Assembly (NCBI RefSeq): GCF_018279705.1
Contig: NZ_CP036498.1
Span: 5,659,001 to 5,723,000 of the forward strand
Reading direction: 5' to 3'
DNA from: Tardiphaga alba
GTDB taxonomy: Bacteria > Pseudomonadota > Alphaproteobacteria > Rhizobiales > Xanthobacteraceae
Length of the DNA: 64,000 nt
Below the pieces are notes generated by a model. The model saw only the letters and a list, made by a program, of their open reading frames with translations. It searched no databases and was not told the DNA's origin. Made by a program: the position numbers and the translations under genes. Positions 55,525 to 63,651 of the stretch are shown here, piece after piece; position 1 is the stretch's first letter; each line of letters starts with the position of its first letter.

Positions 55525-55635
55525 GATTTCCGAACTGCGACGCCGTCAGTGTAGGTGTGAAGTACGGGAAAGCGAAGCTCCGCAGCTGCCGGAACGAAGC
55601 TCAAATTTGTCCATTTCCGGCGAAAGGAGATGATC

Positions 55636-55824
55636 ATGGACGAGACCAAGGCAGCGATGACGCTCGGGCAAGCAGCCATCGAACTGTGGCCCACCTTGCC
55701 TCGGGACTTCCAGGAGCAGTTGTTTGAGCGGGTGATGGCCGCTTCGCCCGATCTCCGCACGGAGCTCGCGACGTTCCTGCACGACCGGCATCCTCGGACG
55801 GCACATCATTCCGGAGCCTCCTGA
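55636..55824 (+). CDS. Hypothetical 62-residue protein
   Basis: A short acidic-helical protein: ETKAAMTLGQAAIELWPTLPRDFQEQLFERVMAASPDLRTELATFLHDRHPRT. No family is recognised; a similar pattern appears in small Rhizobiales proteins. The start at 55636 has AAAGGAG at proper spacing. Its stop directly adjoins the isochorismatase ATG (TGAATG), so the two are one operon. A weak EcfG-like sequence (GGAAC at 55591, ATT 17 bases later) stands upstream. Confidence 0.6.
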   Translation: MDETKAAMTLGQAAIELWPTLPRDFQEQLFERVMAASPDLRTELATFLHDRHPRTAHHSGAS

Positions 55825-56508
55825 ATGGCTGCCAAAGTGTCACGGGACCCCATCCGGAATGCCGTTCATCTGTGCGTGGACATGCAGCGGATCTTCGCCC
55901 GCGGCGGAATGTGGGAGACGCCTTGGATGGCGAGGGTCTTGCCGGGCATCGTGGCGACCGCAGAACTGAACCCGCCCCGGAACGTGTTCACCCGTTTCAT
56001 AACGCCCCGATCCGCGGACGAACGCCCCGGCCGTTGGCGGCAGTATTTCAAGCGATGGGAGCGAGCTACCCGCGACCGCCTTCCGCCGGATCAATTGGAT
56101 CTCATCGGGGCCTTGGCCCGCATGGTGCCGCCGGGACATGTCGTGGACAAGCCGGGCTATTCGGCGTTTGCAGGCACCGACCTCGCCGCCCGCCTTCACG
56201 GAAGAGCGGTCGACACGGTCATCGTGACCGGCGCTGAGACCGACGTCTGCGTGTTGTCGACGGTGCTGAGCGCCGTGGAGCTCGGCTTCCGGACCGTCGT
56301 CGTAGAGGACGCCCTTTGCAGTTCGTCGGACGAAGGGCACGATGCTCTCATGACGATCTATCGGACCCGCTACACAGAGCAGATCGATCTCGTCCCACTG
56401 GCTGACCTCCCGGATTTATGGCGCGATCCGCACTACCGAATCCTTGGAACCTGGACGGGAACACCGCGTTTCAGCGGCGTCAGAAGCATGGGAGGCCGCG
56501 ATGGCTGA
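55825..56508 (+). CDS. Isochorismatase-family cysteine hydrolase
   Basis: A 227-residue hydrolase with the full catalytic triad: Asp19 in LCVDMQR, Lys109 in VVDKPGYSAFAGTDL and Cys142 in GAETDVCVLSTVLSAVELGFRTVVVEDAL. The family includes nicotinamidases, N-carbamoyl hydrolases and isochorismatases; the substrate here is not predictable, and the R/W-rich 60-90 segment is unusual. It follows the 62-residue gene without spacing and overlaps the next gene by eight bases. An EcfG-type promoter for the downstream gene lies within its last codons. Confidence 0.85.
   Translation: MAAKVSRDPIRNAVHLCVDMQRIFARGGMWETPWMARVLPGIVATAELNPPRNVFTRFITPRSADERPGRWRQYFKRWERATRDRLPPDQLDLIGALARMVPPGHVVDKPGYSAFAGTDLAARLHGRAVDTVIVTGAETDVCVLSTVLSAVELGFRTVVVEDALCSSSDEGHDALMTIYRTRYTEQIDLVPLADLPDLWRDPHYRILGTWTGTPRFSGVRSMGGRDG
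56446..56470 (+). promoter_or_regulatory. EcfG-type general-stress promoter (DUF892 gene)
   Basis: GGAAC at 56446-56450, 17-base spacer, GTT at 56468-56470. It is inside the 3' end of the isochorismatase gene and 31 bases before the DUF892 ATG at 56501. Confidence 0.68.
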
Positions 56509-56989
56509 CAAAGACCTCAACGATCTATTCCTCGACACCCTCAAGGACATCTACTACGCCGAAAAGCAGATCTACAAAGCCCTGCCGAAGATGGCCAAAG
56601 CCGCCGCTTCCGACGAGCTACGCGCGGCTTTCGAAAAGCATCAGGCCGAGACGGAGGTGCAGATCGAACGCCTCGAACAGATATTCGAAAGCCTCGGAAA
56701 GGCTGCGCGCGGGAAGAAGTGCGACGCCATCGAGGGCATCCTCGATGAAGGCAAGGAGATCATGGACGAGTACGCCGACACATCGGCTCTCGACCCGGGC
56801 CTGCTCGCAGCCGCGCAGGCCGTCGAGCACTACGAGATCTCCCGCTACGGCACCCTTCGGACCTGGGCGCAGACCCTTGGACTGAAGGATGCCGTCAAGC
56901 TGCTGGACCAGACCCTCGCGGAAGAAAAGAAGACCGACGATGCGCTCTCGAAGCTGGCATTGTCGGCGGTGAACGCAGAAGCGGCATGA
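56501..56989 (+). CDS. DUF892/YciE-type ferritin-like stress protein
   Basis: A 162-residue four-helix protein of the YciE/DUF892 family: DLNDLFLDTLKDIYYAEKQIYKALPKMAKAA, then FEKHQAETEVQIERLEQIFESLGK, CDAIEGILDEGKEIMDEYAD, and AVEHYEISRYGTLRTWAQTLG. The E/H residues (E-x6-H and E-H-Y-E) fit a di-iron ferritin-like site. The family is induced by osmotic, oxidative and general stress. A GGAGG site precedes the ATG, an EcfG-type promoter lies upstream and a strong terminator follows. Confidence 0.88.
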   Translation: MADKDLNDLFLDTLKDIYYAEKQIYKALPKMAKAAASDELRAAFEKHQAETEVQIERLEQIFESLGKAARGKKCDAIEGILDEGKEIMDEYADTSALDPGLLAAAQAVEHYEISRYGTLRTWAQTLGLKDAVKLLDQTLAEEKKTDDALSKLALSAVNAEAA

Positions 56990-57004
56990 CGCATAAACGT
57001 TGAA

Positions 57005-57036
57005 GGACGCCGCGGCTCGGCCGCGGCGTCCTTTTT
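57005..57036 (+). terminator. Rho-independent terminator after the DUF892 gene
   Basis: GGACGCCGCGGC (57005-57016), loop TCG, GCCGCGGCGTCC (57020-57031), followed by TTTTT. A perfect 12-bp stem placed 16 bases after the stop codon. Confidence 0.92.
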
Positions 57037-57055
57037 CATATCATTGGAGAGCAAA

Positions 57056-57469
57056 ATGAGCATTTTCGGAAAGATCATGGGCGCCATCTTCGGTCACGCG
57101 GAAGCGGCGCCGGCCGGCGGAGCGGCACCTGCCGCGCAGGACAAGGCGTCGTCTCAGGCATCGTCGCCCTCTGCCACCGCGCCTTCGACAGCACCAACCG
57201 GCAGCGCCTCGAACGTCGATGTCGCTCCGATCCTCGACAAGGCCGTCGCGGCGAAGGGTGAGAAGCTGGAGTGGAAGACGTCGATCGTCGATCTCATGAA
57301 GGCCCTCGACATCGATTCGAGCCTGTCGGCACGCAAGGAGCTCGCCAAGGAGCTCGGCTATTCGGGTGACACGAACGACTCGGCTACGATGAACATCTGG
57401 CTGCACAAGCAGGTGATGGCCAAGTTGGCCGCGAATGGCGGAAAGCTTCCGGACGACATCAAGACCTGA
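57056..57469 (+). CDS. DUF3597-domain protein
   Basis: A 137-residue protein. The N-terminal MSIFGKIMGAIFGHAEA is followed by an Ala/Pro/Ser linker (about 18-50) and the DUF3597 domain VDVAPILDKAVAAKGEKLEWKTSIVDLMKALDIDSSLSARKELAKELGYSGDTNDSATMNIWLHKQVM, which is complete. The family is stress-associated and cytoplasmic, with a small helical fold of unknown function. GGAG lies six bases before the ATG. It comes right after the DUF892 terminator. Confidence 0.88.
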   Translation: MSIFGKIMGAIFGHAEAAPAGGAAPAAQDKASSQASSPSATAPSTAPTGSASNVDVAPILDKAVAAKGEKLEWKTSIVDLMKALDIDSSLSARKELAKELGYSGDTNDSATMNIWLHKQVMAKLAANGGKLPDDIKT

Positions 57470-57638
57470 GAACTCGGCCTTACCACCAATCGAGCCTCTC
57501 GCCCATCGGCGGCGAGGGGCGTCGTTTTCGGATCCGACGCGCGGCGTCTGCATCCGTACTAAGCGACTACGCCATGCGGAAGCGTCTCGAAGTCATCAAC
57601 GGAGAGCTCGCCACGCGGACGTTGACGGAGCCGCTCAC

Positions 57639-60011
57639 CTATCTGCGCGATCGATCTCCGATCGCCTTCCGCAGCGTTCTCGACAGCGCTTCCACCGAAT
57701 ACGGCTTCTGAATGAGCTCAAATCCGCGATGCGCGTTTTCAGCGAGAACGCTGCTGTAGCCGGACGTGAGCACGACGGGCAGTCCGGGATATCTTTCGCG
57801 GATGACGTTCCCCAATTCGACACCGTTCATCCCCGGCATGATGACATCCGAGAAGACCAGGTCGAAGGCGAACTCGTTTTCGGACAGCGCCGCGAGGGCC
57901 TGGTCGGCAGACCGCACCCATTCGGTCCAGTGACCGAGATCCTCCAGGAGCTCGGTGGAGAACCGGCCGACATCCGGGTTGTCCTCGACCACTAGGATCC
58001 GGTGTCCTTGCCCGCTGGTGAGATCCGTATGCGGCGCCGGGGCGGGATCGGCTGCGGCCGTGGAACGACTGCGAGGCAGATAGATCGTGAAGACAGACCC
58101 TTCTCCGACGATGCTGGTCACCACGATGTCGCCGCCCGACTGCTTCGCGAAGCCGAAGGCTTGGCTCAGGCCCAGCCCCGTGCCGCGCCCGACCTCTTTC
58201 GTCGTGAAGAACGGTTCGAATATCGTCTGAATGTGCTCGGGCGGAATGCCTGTGCCGCTATCCGCCACCGAGACTGCGACGTAATCGCCAGGCCGGGCGG
58301 AATGGGATCGGACTGCCGGGATCTCCACAGCGGGCTCGGCGGAGATGACGAGCCGTCCCTCGCCGTTCATCGCGTCGCGGGCGTTGACGGCCAAGTTGAC
58401 CAACGTCGTCTCGAACTGCCCGATATCCGCGACGGCGAGCATCCCTTTGTCCGGAGCGTTCACTTCGATCTGGACCCGGCCACCGACGAGCGGACGGATC
58501 AGGCTCGCCACGCTGTCGATTTGCACGCCGACGTCGAAGGCGACGGGCGCCAAAGGCTGTCGGCGAGCGAATGCGAGCAGTTGACCGGTCAGCCTAGATG
58601 CCCGGTCTGCCGTGTCCGAGATGGCATCGACGTATCTTCGCCGGCGCTCTTCCGGAAGGTCGCGACGACGGAGAAAATCCGTCGCCGACCGGATGATCGT
58701 GAGAAGATTGTTGAAGTCGTGGGCGACTCCGCCGGTCAACTGTCCGACCGCTTCCATCTTCTGCGCCTGGCGAAGCGCTTCCTCGTTGGTCCGCCGCTCG
58801 GTCGTATCCACGGCTTCCGCCAGGACGGCCGTTATTTCGCCGGTCTCGTCCGTCACGGGGCGCAAGGCGAGCTCGAAAAGCCGGCGGCCTGCAGGGAGGC
58901 TCAATTCGAGGTCCATTCTCGAAGTCGCACCATTGGACGCCTGGCGGAACGCCTCCTCGACCGCTTTCGCTACCGCCGGCGCCTCGTCGAACCAAGCCGC
59001 TTCCCAAAAACGTTTACCGAGCACATCCTCCGGGCCGACCGCTGCAGCAGACAGGGCAGTGGCGTTGGCGTAGACGACCTGTCCCTCGAGATCGAGAAGG
59101 TCCTGATGCTGGTTCGTGGTCTCGAGAATCGCACGAAGCTGGGATTCTCTGCTGCGGAGCTGGGCGGTCCGCTGCGCGACAAGAAGCTCGAGATCATCGT
59201 TCACCGATCGCAGATTGATCTCCGCTTGCTTTGCGACGGTGATGTCATGCGCGACGCCGATGAAGCCGATGTGCCGGCCGGCTGGGTCCCAGCGCGGCTG
59301 CGATTCCGAGCGGATCCAGCGGATTTCGCCATCGGCTCGGCGGTAGCGCGCCTCCAGCACGAAGGGTTTCAGGGACGCCTCCCCGGCAATGCTTTCCTTC
59401 ACCACGCGCTGAGCGTCATCGGGATGGAGGATGGTCCGCCAGTCGAATGCCAGTGCCTGTTCGTAGGGGACACCGACGAAGTCCACGTAGGCCTTGTTGG
59501 CGAAGCTCCGGGTTCGATCCATCCGGGTGACCCACATCGGGACCGGTGCGCTGTCGGCGATGAGCCGAAACCGCTCCTCGCTTTCCCGGAGCATTTCGCG
59601 GGCCTGAGCCCGATCCGTGACGTCGATGTGGGCGCCGACCATCCGGACGGGGCGCCCGTTTCGATCGCGCTCGATGCGGCCCTCAGCCGCTATCCAGCGT
59701 ACCTCGCCGTCGTTGGGGCGGATGATGCGGTACTCGGAGGAATAGCGCTCGGCTTTGCCTTCGAGCATATCCAGAAATTGGCGCTCGGCTCGTTCCCGAT
59801 CGTCGGGATGAAGCCGCCTGACCCAGTCTTGGTGCGTCTCGTTGACCGCCTCGGGCGGCAGTCCGTGGATCGCGAGATATTCAGGCGAGCGCTTGTTCTC
59901 GAACCCGTTGGTGAGGTGGACGAGGACGCCGCCGACCTTCGCGATGCGCTGCACCTCGGCGAGCTCATTCTCCCGATCTCTCAGCGAGCCGGCGGCCCGT
60001 TCGTCTGTCAC
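57639..60011 (-). CDS. Hybrid histidine kinase with three PAS domains
   Basis: A 790-residue soluble sensor kinase: PAS at about 25-135, 145-260 and 290-405; HisKA with His431 in GGVAHDFNNLL; HATPase_c (VADSGTGIP, GTGLGLSQAFGFAKQSGG); receiver from about 670 with Asp in LVFSDVIMPGMNG and Lys in QKPYSVEALS. The kinase core is closely related to the one at 36694-38214, sharing LTGQLLAFARRQPLAP. The start is a GTG 13 bases after the RHH gene stop, so both are one transcript. The signal is unknown; PAS domains suggest redox, oxygen or a small ligand. Confidence 0.9.
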   Translation of the reverse strand: MTDERAAGSLRDRENELAEVQRIAKVGGVLVHLTNGFENKRSPEYLAIHGLPPEAVNETHQDWVRRLHPDDRERAERQFLDMLEGKAERYSSEYRIIRPNDGEVRWIAAEGRIERDRNGRPVRMVGAHIDVTDRAQAREMLRESEERFRLIADSAPVPMWVTRMDRTRSFANKAYVDFVGVPYEQALAFDWRTILHPDDAQRVVKESIAGEASLKPFVLEARYRRADGEIRWIRSESQPRWDPAGRHIGFIGVAHDITVAKQAEINLRSVNDDLELLVAQRTAQLRSRESQLRAILETTNQHQDLLDLEGQVVYANATALSAAAVGPEDVLGKRFWEAAWFDEAPAVAKAVEEAFRQASNGATSRMDLELSLPAGRRLFELALRPVTDETGEITAVLAEAVDTTERRTNEEALRQAQKMEAVGQLTGGVAHDFNNLLTIIRSATDFLRRRDLPEERRRRYVDAISDTADRASRLTGQLLAFARRQPLAPVAFDVGVQIDSVASLIRPLVGGRVQIEVNAPDKGMLAVADIGQFETTLVNLAVNARDAMNGEGRLVISAEPAVEIPAVRSHSARPGDYVAVSVADSGTGIPPEHIQTIFEPFFTTKEVGRGTGLGLSQAFGFAKQSGGDIVVTSIVGEGSVFTIYLPRSRSTAAADPAPAPHTDLTSGQGHRILVVEDNPDVGRFSTELLEDLGHWTEWVRSADQALAALSENEFAFDLVFSDVIMPGMNGVELGNVIRERYPGLPVVLTSGYSSVLAENAHRGFELIQKPYSVEALSRTLRKAIGDRSRR

Positions 60012-60024
60012 GCGACACCTTTTT

Positions 60025-60282
60025 CTAATCCGGAAGATCGGCGACGCCGGGCGGCGATCGCCTCCGAACGTAGTGATCTAGCACGAAAAGGCGGATGGCA
60101 GACGAAAGGTTGGACTTCGAAACGGCGGTTCGTCTTTTATCGATCCTGGTCGCCAGCTCGAAGACGGTAACACCCTCGTACCGCGCGATTTCCTTCAACG
60201 CGGACCAGAATTCATCCTCCAGACTGACGCTGGTCTTGTGCCCCGCGATGTCCAACGACCGCTTGCGGATGGTGGATTTCAT
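60025..60282 (-). CDS. Ribbon-helix-helix domain protein (copy 2)
   Basis: An 85-residue RHH protein: RKRSLDIAGHKTSVSLEDEFWSALKEIARYEGVTVFELATRIDKRR, then NLSSAIRLFVLDHYVRRR. It is homologous over its whole length to the protein at 35421-35675 and to the remnant at 34225. It would form a dimer binding DNA via the strand. It lies directly upstream of the hybrid kinase gene in the same operon, and a Myb-like gene is downstream of its start region on the same strand. Confidence 0.78.
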   Translation of the reverse strand: MKSTIRKRSLDIAGHKTSVSLEDEFWSALKEIARYEGVTVFELATRIDKRRTAVSKSNLSSAIRLFVLDHYVRRRSPPGVADLPD

Positions 60283-60350
60283 GCGCGCCTCATGCTCTCG
60301 AGAAGATTGGCATCAGGCCGGACGGCAATCAATCCGGGAAATCTCGCCCG

Positions 60351-60566
60351 TCACCTGCGCTTTTCCTCCAGCACTCCGGCGGCGCGCAGATCCGCCCTTA
60401 CTTTCCGGACGCCCGCGAGCGGCTTGCCGAGTTCGCGCGCCTTTTTCTGAACAGCCGACGAAGGTCTGCGAAGCGCCGCGCTGGCACGCAACAGCGTGGC
60501 TCCCTCGTCCGCCAACTTTTCGAGCTTCTCAATGTCCTCGCTGGTCCAGGGCCTGGTGATGGGCAT
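60351..60566 (-). CDS. Small Myb/SANT-like helix-turn-helix protein (copy 2)
   Basis: A 71-residue basic protein: WTSEDIEKLEKLADEGATLLRASAALRRPSSAVQKKARELGKPLAGVRKVRADLRAAGV. It is a full-length homologue of the protein at 34590-34805 (identical length, shared GATL-x-RASAAL-x-R and GVR-x-VRAD). GGAGAG lies before the ATG at 60566. It probably binds DNA. It is 68 bases upstream of the RHH copy 2 gene, on the same strand. Confidence 0.72.
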   Translation of the reverse strand: MPITRPWTSEDIEKLEKLADEGATLLRASAALRRPSSAVQKKARELGKPLAGVRKVRADLRAAGVLEEKRR

Positions 60567-60701
60567 TGTCTCTCCGCAAAACTTTGACGGTACACTGAAA
60601 ATTGCTGATGTGTTCGTCCGATAGACGACGCCCATGAAATGAAAATTACCTTTCCGGAAATGGCCGCATGTGGTCGAATGTCGCACCTGGAAAGGACCGT
60701 A

Positions 60702-61157
60702 ATGCAAACGAAAAAGGCCGATCGGCCACACGGCTTTGCCCGATTGTTCGGCGACGTCGCCAACAAGACGTCCACGCTGGCGGGGCGCGCCTCGACGTTC
60801 GCCATCGCGTTCGCGGTCGTCGTGATCTGGGCCGTGACGGGACCGCTCTTCGAATACTCCGACACTTGGCAACTCGTCATCAACACAGGCACGACCATCG
60901 TGACCTTCCTGATGGTGTTCCTCATCCAGAATTCTCAGAACCGGGACAGCGCTGCCATCCAAGTCAAACTCGATGAGCTCATCCGAACGAGTGCTGCGCA
61001 CAATTCGTTCGTCGGCATCGAACACCTGACCGACGAGGAACTCGAGGACATCAGAACCAGATGCGAAGCGCGAGCCGCCGCCGAAAAGGTCGGCGAGAAG
61101 TCGGTTCGACGGGCTGGAAAGAAGGCCCGTGAGGCAGCCAACCAGGCCGTGGAATGA
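60702..61157 (+). CDS. Low-affinity iron permease family protein
   Basis: A 151-residue membrane protein of the PF04120 type: FARLFGDVANKTSTLAGRASTFAIAFAVVVIWAVTGPLFEYSDTWQLVINTGTTIVTFLMVFLIQNSQNRDSAAIQVKLDELI. Two transmembrane helices flank a short loop with the G-P-x-F-x-Y/F-S-D-T-W-Q-L-x-I-N-T motif that defines the family, followed by a cytoplasmic helix. It is named after yeast Fet4; transport itself has not been shown for the short bacterial proteins. AAAGGA precedes the ATG. Its stop overlaps the porin start (ATGA). Confidence 0.88.
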   Translation: MQTKKADRPHGFARLFGDVANKTSTLAGRASTFAIAFAVVVIWAVTGPLFEYSDTWQLVINTGTTIVTFLMVFLIQNSQNRDSAAIQVKLDELIRTSAAHNSFVGIEHLTDEELEDIRTRCEARAAAEKVGEKSVRRAGKKAREAANQAVE

Positions 61158-62416
61158 GGGCGAGGCGACGGTTCGTCATATCGGTCGGCTGGCTGGCCGT
61201 GGCGATCGCCGCACACCTAAGCGTCGCGACGGCTTGGGCCCAGGAGGACAAAAAGACTGACGACCACAAGCCCGCGGATCCGGACACGGGCCAGAGCACG
61301 ATCGAAGAGACGACCCTTGGCATCCTCCCGAACCCGTTCATGGACCGCGGAGTGAAGTTCGCGGCGACGTATATCAGCGAAACGCTCGGAAACGTCAGTG
61401 GCGGATCGAGGCAGGGGGCGGTGTACGAAGGACGTCTGAACTTGGCCGTCGACATAGACATGGAGAAGCTCATCGATGCGAGGCAACTGACCTTCCATGC
61501 AAATATTTTTCAGATTCATGGCGACGGATTGTCCCGAAGCTACCTCCAGAATTTCATGGTGGTAAGCGGCATCGAGGCCCTTCCGACGACCCGCCTCTAC
61601 GAAGCCTGGTTCGAGCAGAAATGGGATTCGCTCGGTTCCCTGAAGATCGGGCAACTCGCCGCCGACCCGGAATTTTTCAACACGAAGTACACGGAGGTCT
61701 TCACCAACGCTTCGCTCGGCTGGCCGGCCGTAGTGTCAATCGTTCTGCCGAGCGGAGGACCGTCTCCGCCCCTGGCGGCGCTGGGAGCACGGCTATCCCT
61801 GAACCTTGGCGAGGATTGGTCGCTGCAAACCGCCGTATTCGACGGCGACGCGGCGGGCCCGGGCGCAGGCGACGCCCAGCAACGCAATCGCTACGGCTTG
61901 AATTTCCGGATCAACGACCCGCCGCTTGTGCTTGGGCAGTTGCAATATGCGTGGAACAACAAAAAAGGCGACGAGCATCTCGCGGGTACTTTCAAGATCG
62001 GGGGTTGGCATCACTCAGGCGCGTTCGCGGACCTTCGATACGGCGACGACGGTCGGTCGATGGCCGACCCGTCGTCTTCCGCATCGCCGGCGACCTTGAC
62101 CGGAAACTACGGCTTTTGGGGCGTCTTCGAGCAGCAGCTTTACCGGGTGGCGGGAGACGATGATCGCGGCATCGGCGTTTTCGCTCGAGCAGCCTACAGC
62201 CCGCCCGACCGGAGCCTCCTAGATATCTACGCCGATTGCGGGATCGAATGGATCGGCCCGACCGACGCTCGGCCGAACGACAAGGTCGGGATGGCGATCG
62301 CCTACGCCCATGTCTCGCCTAGAGCCCAGGCGCTGGATGCGGACTTCCGACGCATCCATTCGCCGACTTGGCCACGCAGGACGTCGGAGACGATGATCAC
62401 CGCCGCTTATCAATAA
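61154..62416 (+). CDS. OprB-type carbohydrate porin with premature stop
   Basis: A 420-residue outer-membrane porin of the OprB family. The signal peptide ends near ATAWAQ; the barrel contains VKFAATYISETLGNVSGGSRQGAVYEGRLNLAVDIDMEKL, LYEAWFEQKWDSLGSLKIGQLAADPEFF and LTGNYGFWGVFEQQLYR. The frame ends ITAAYQ with TAA at 62414. The same frame then continues without another stop to a TGA at 62561-62563, reading EIKPGLSLQPNLQYVVRPGGG and closing VVGLRAVVKF, a typical terminal beta-strand pair. The TAA thus removes the last 49 codons including the BAM signal Phe. It overlaps the permease gene by ATGA. Confidence 0.88.
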   Translation: MRARRRFVISVGWLAVAIAAHLSVATAWAQEDKKTDDHKPADPDTGQSTIEETTLGILPNPFMDRGVKFAATYISETLGNVSGGSRQGAVYEGRLNLAVDIDMEKLIDARQLTFHANIFQIHGDGLSRSYLQNFMVVSGIEALPTTRLYEAWFEQKWDSLGSLKIGQLAADPEFFNTKYTEVFTNASLGWPAVVSIVLPSGGPSPPLAALGARLSLNLGEDWSLQTAVFDGDAAGPGAGDAQQRNRYGLNFRINDPPLVLGQLQYAWNNKKGDEHLAGTFKIGGWHHSGAFADLRYGDDGRSMADPSSSASPATLTGNYGFWGVFEQQLYRVAGDDDRGIGVFARAAYSPPDRSLLDIYADCGIEWIGPTDARPNDKVGMAIAYAHVSPRAQALDADFRRIHSPTWPRRTSETMITAAYQ

Positions 62417-62694
62417 GAGATCAAGCCGGGTCTAAGCCTCCAACCCAACCTCCAGTACGTCGTTCGCCCAGGAGGCGGCGCAACGGACCCGTTGAGCGCC
62501 GACGCAGGTCGCAGACTCAGAGATGCTGCCGTCGTCGGCCTGAGAGCCGTCGTCAAGTTCTGACCCTCGGGCCGACCATTTCGACGCATCCATCACCGGA
62601 CCGCATTACCTGTTTTGGGAACGCGGAGGCATGGTGGCAGACGGGAGCGTCCAAAACTTCGTCGTGGCGCTTCTGCTTGATAGCGAGCGCGCGA

Positions 62695-63003
62695 CTACAA
62701 TTGGTCGGAGGCGTTTACCTGCTTGGCGGCCGCTTTGCTTGAGGAACGCAGGTCGCGAAGTTTGCAGAGCAGGACCGCCCCGCTGAGGCCGGCGCCGACC
62801 GTGTTGGCGACGACGATGACCCAGTCGGTCTTCAGGACTCCATATACGACCCACATCGCCAGACCGGACGTAAGCACTGCGAGCATTTTAAGAGACAGAT
62901 CACTCGTCGATCCACGTGGCAGCGCCTTTCGGACCTGAGGAATGTAGGACAAGGAGGTACAGGCCGCTGCGATCAAACCGATCCATGACGTGATGCTGTC
63001 CAT
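62695..63003 (-). CDS. SemiSWEET/PQ-loop sugar transporter
   Basis: A 102-residue membrane protein with three helices: ITSWIGLIAAACTSLSYIPQV (with the PQ motif of the PQ-loop family), LSLKMLAVLTSGLAMWVVYGV and WVIVVANTVGAGLSGAVLLCKL (with the conserved Asn). These are the hallmark of SemiSWEETs, half-size sugar facilitators that work as dimers. The ATG is seven bases downstream of the cupin gene's end region on the opposite reading order; the cupin gene is upstream on the same strand. Confidence 0.85.
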   Translation of the reverse strand: MDSITSWIGLIAAACTSLSYIPQVRKALPRGSTSDLSLKMLAVLTSGLAMWVVYGVLKTDWVIVVANTVGAGLSGAVLLCKLRDLRSSSKAAAKQVNASDQL

Positions 63004-63009
63004 ACCGCG

Positions 63010-63627
63010 TCAGCCTTCACGCGATCGCGACCGCCCCCACAGGCGGCTCAGCGGCCCCATTCTGCCGTAGACAGGGTCTTTGAGAGGCTTCCGGACTTTG
63101 CTGATACGCTTCTTCGCCTCGATGCGGTCGCGGGTATCGGTGACCTCGTCGTAGGTGCCCGTTTTCGGATAGGCACCAACCACTTTGAAATCGCGCGTAG
63201 ATTCGATGAGACGGTGACCGGTGCCTGCGGGCAAAGCAATTACATCGCCGGCCTTCAAGTACAGCACGCGGCCCTTAACGCCGCCGCATTCGAGCTTGGC
63301 GGACCCTTTCGATACGCCTAGGACCTCATGGATCTGTGAATGGTAATGCACGAAGTTGTAGACCGTATCGCGCCAAGACCGGGTCCAGCCGTTGAGTTCG
63401 AAAAGCGCGTCGATGACCGCCGCCGCATCAAAGCCGTCACGGTCGACCGCGATCGCGCCTCGATACACGATCGACGGCAGGCGCGGATTGTTGGGCACGA
63501 TTCCGTCGTCGGCAAAACGAACCGCTAAAGGCTTTCTGGGCCGTGTCAGTTTTTTCAACGCGGTGGCGTCCGGACGATCCTCGATGAACTTCCGCGCGAC
63601 GTTTTTGATCTGGTCTTTCAGAGGCAT
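63010..63627 (-). CDS. Cupin-domain protein, YjlB-like
   Basis: A 205-residue single-cupin protein: W-T-R-S-W-R-D-T-V-Y-N-F-V-H-Y-H-S-Q-I-H-E-V-L-G-V begins cupin motif 1 (H-x-H...E spacing), followed by VLYLKAGDVIALPAGTGHRLI (motif 2, PAGTGH) and DFKVVGAYPKTGTYDEVT. The metal-binding His set is present, so metal binding is likely. The family YjlB has no established reaction. The ATG at 63627 is used; a TTG at 63651 would add eight residues. Confidence 0.78.
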   Translation of the reverse strand: MPLKDQIKNVARKFIEDRPDATALKKLTRPRKPLAVRFADDGIVPNNPRLPSIVYRGAIAVDRDGFDAAAVIDALFELNGWTRSWRDTVYNFVHYHSQIHEVLGVSKGSAKLECGGVKGRVLYLKAGDVIALPAGTGHRLIESTRDFKVVGAYPKTGTYDEVTDTRDRIEAKKRISKVRKPLKDPVYGRMGPLSRLWGRSRSREG

Positions 63628-63651
63628 CTGAACGGTCCGTTTCGGCCTCAA

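Noticed and set aside
55591..55615. GGAAC with ATT at 17 bases before the 62-residue gene
   Set aside because: The -10 element is not GTT, so it is only mentioned as a weak candidate and not listed as a promoter.
57574..57711. 45-codon frame running into the 3' end of the hybrid kinase
   Set aside because: Half of it is the reverse of the kinase C-terminus; no ribosome-binding site; probably chance.
58002..60170. 722-codon plus-strand open frame over the hybrid kinase
   Set aside because: Antisense shadow of a high-GC gene; no recognisable domain.
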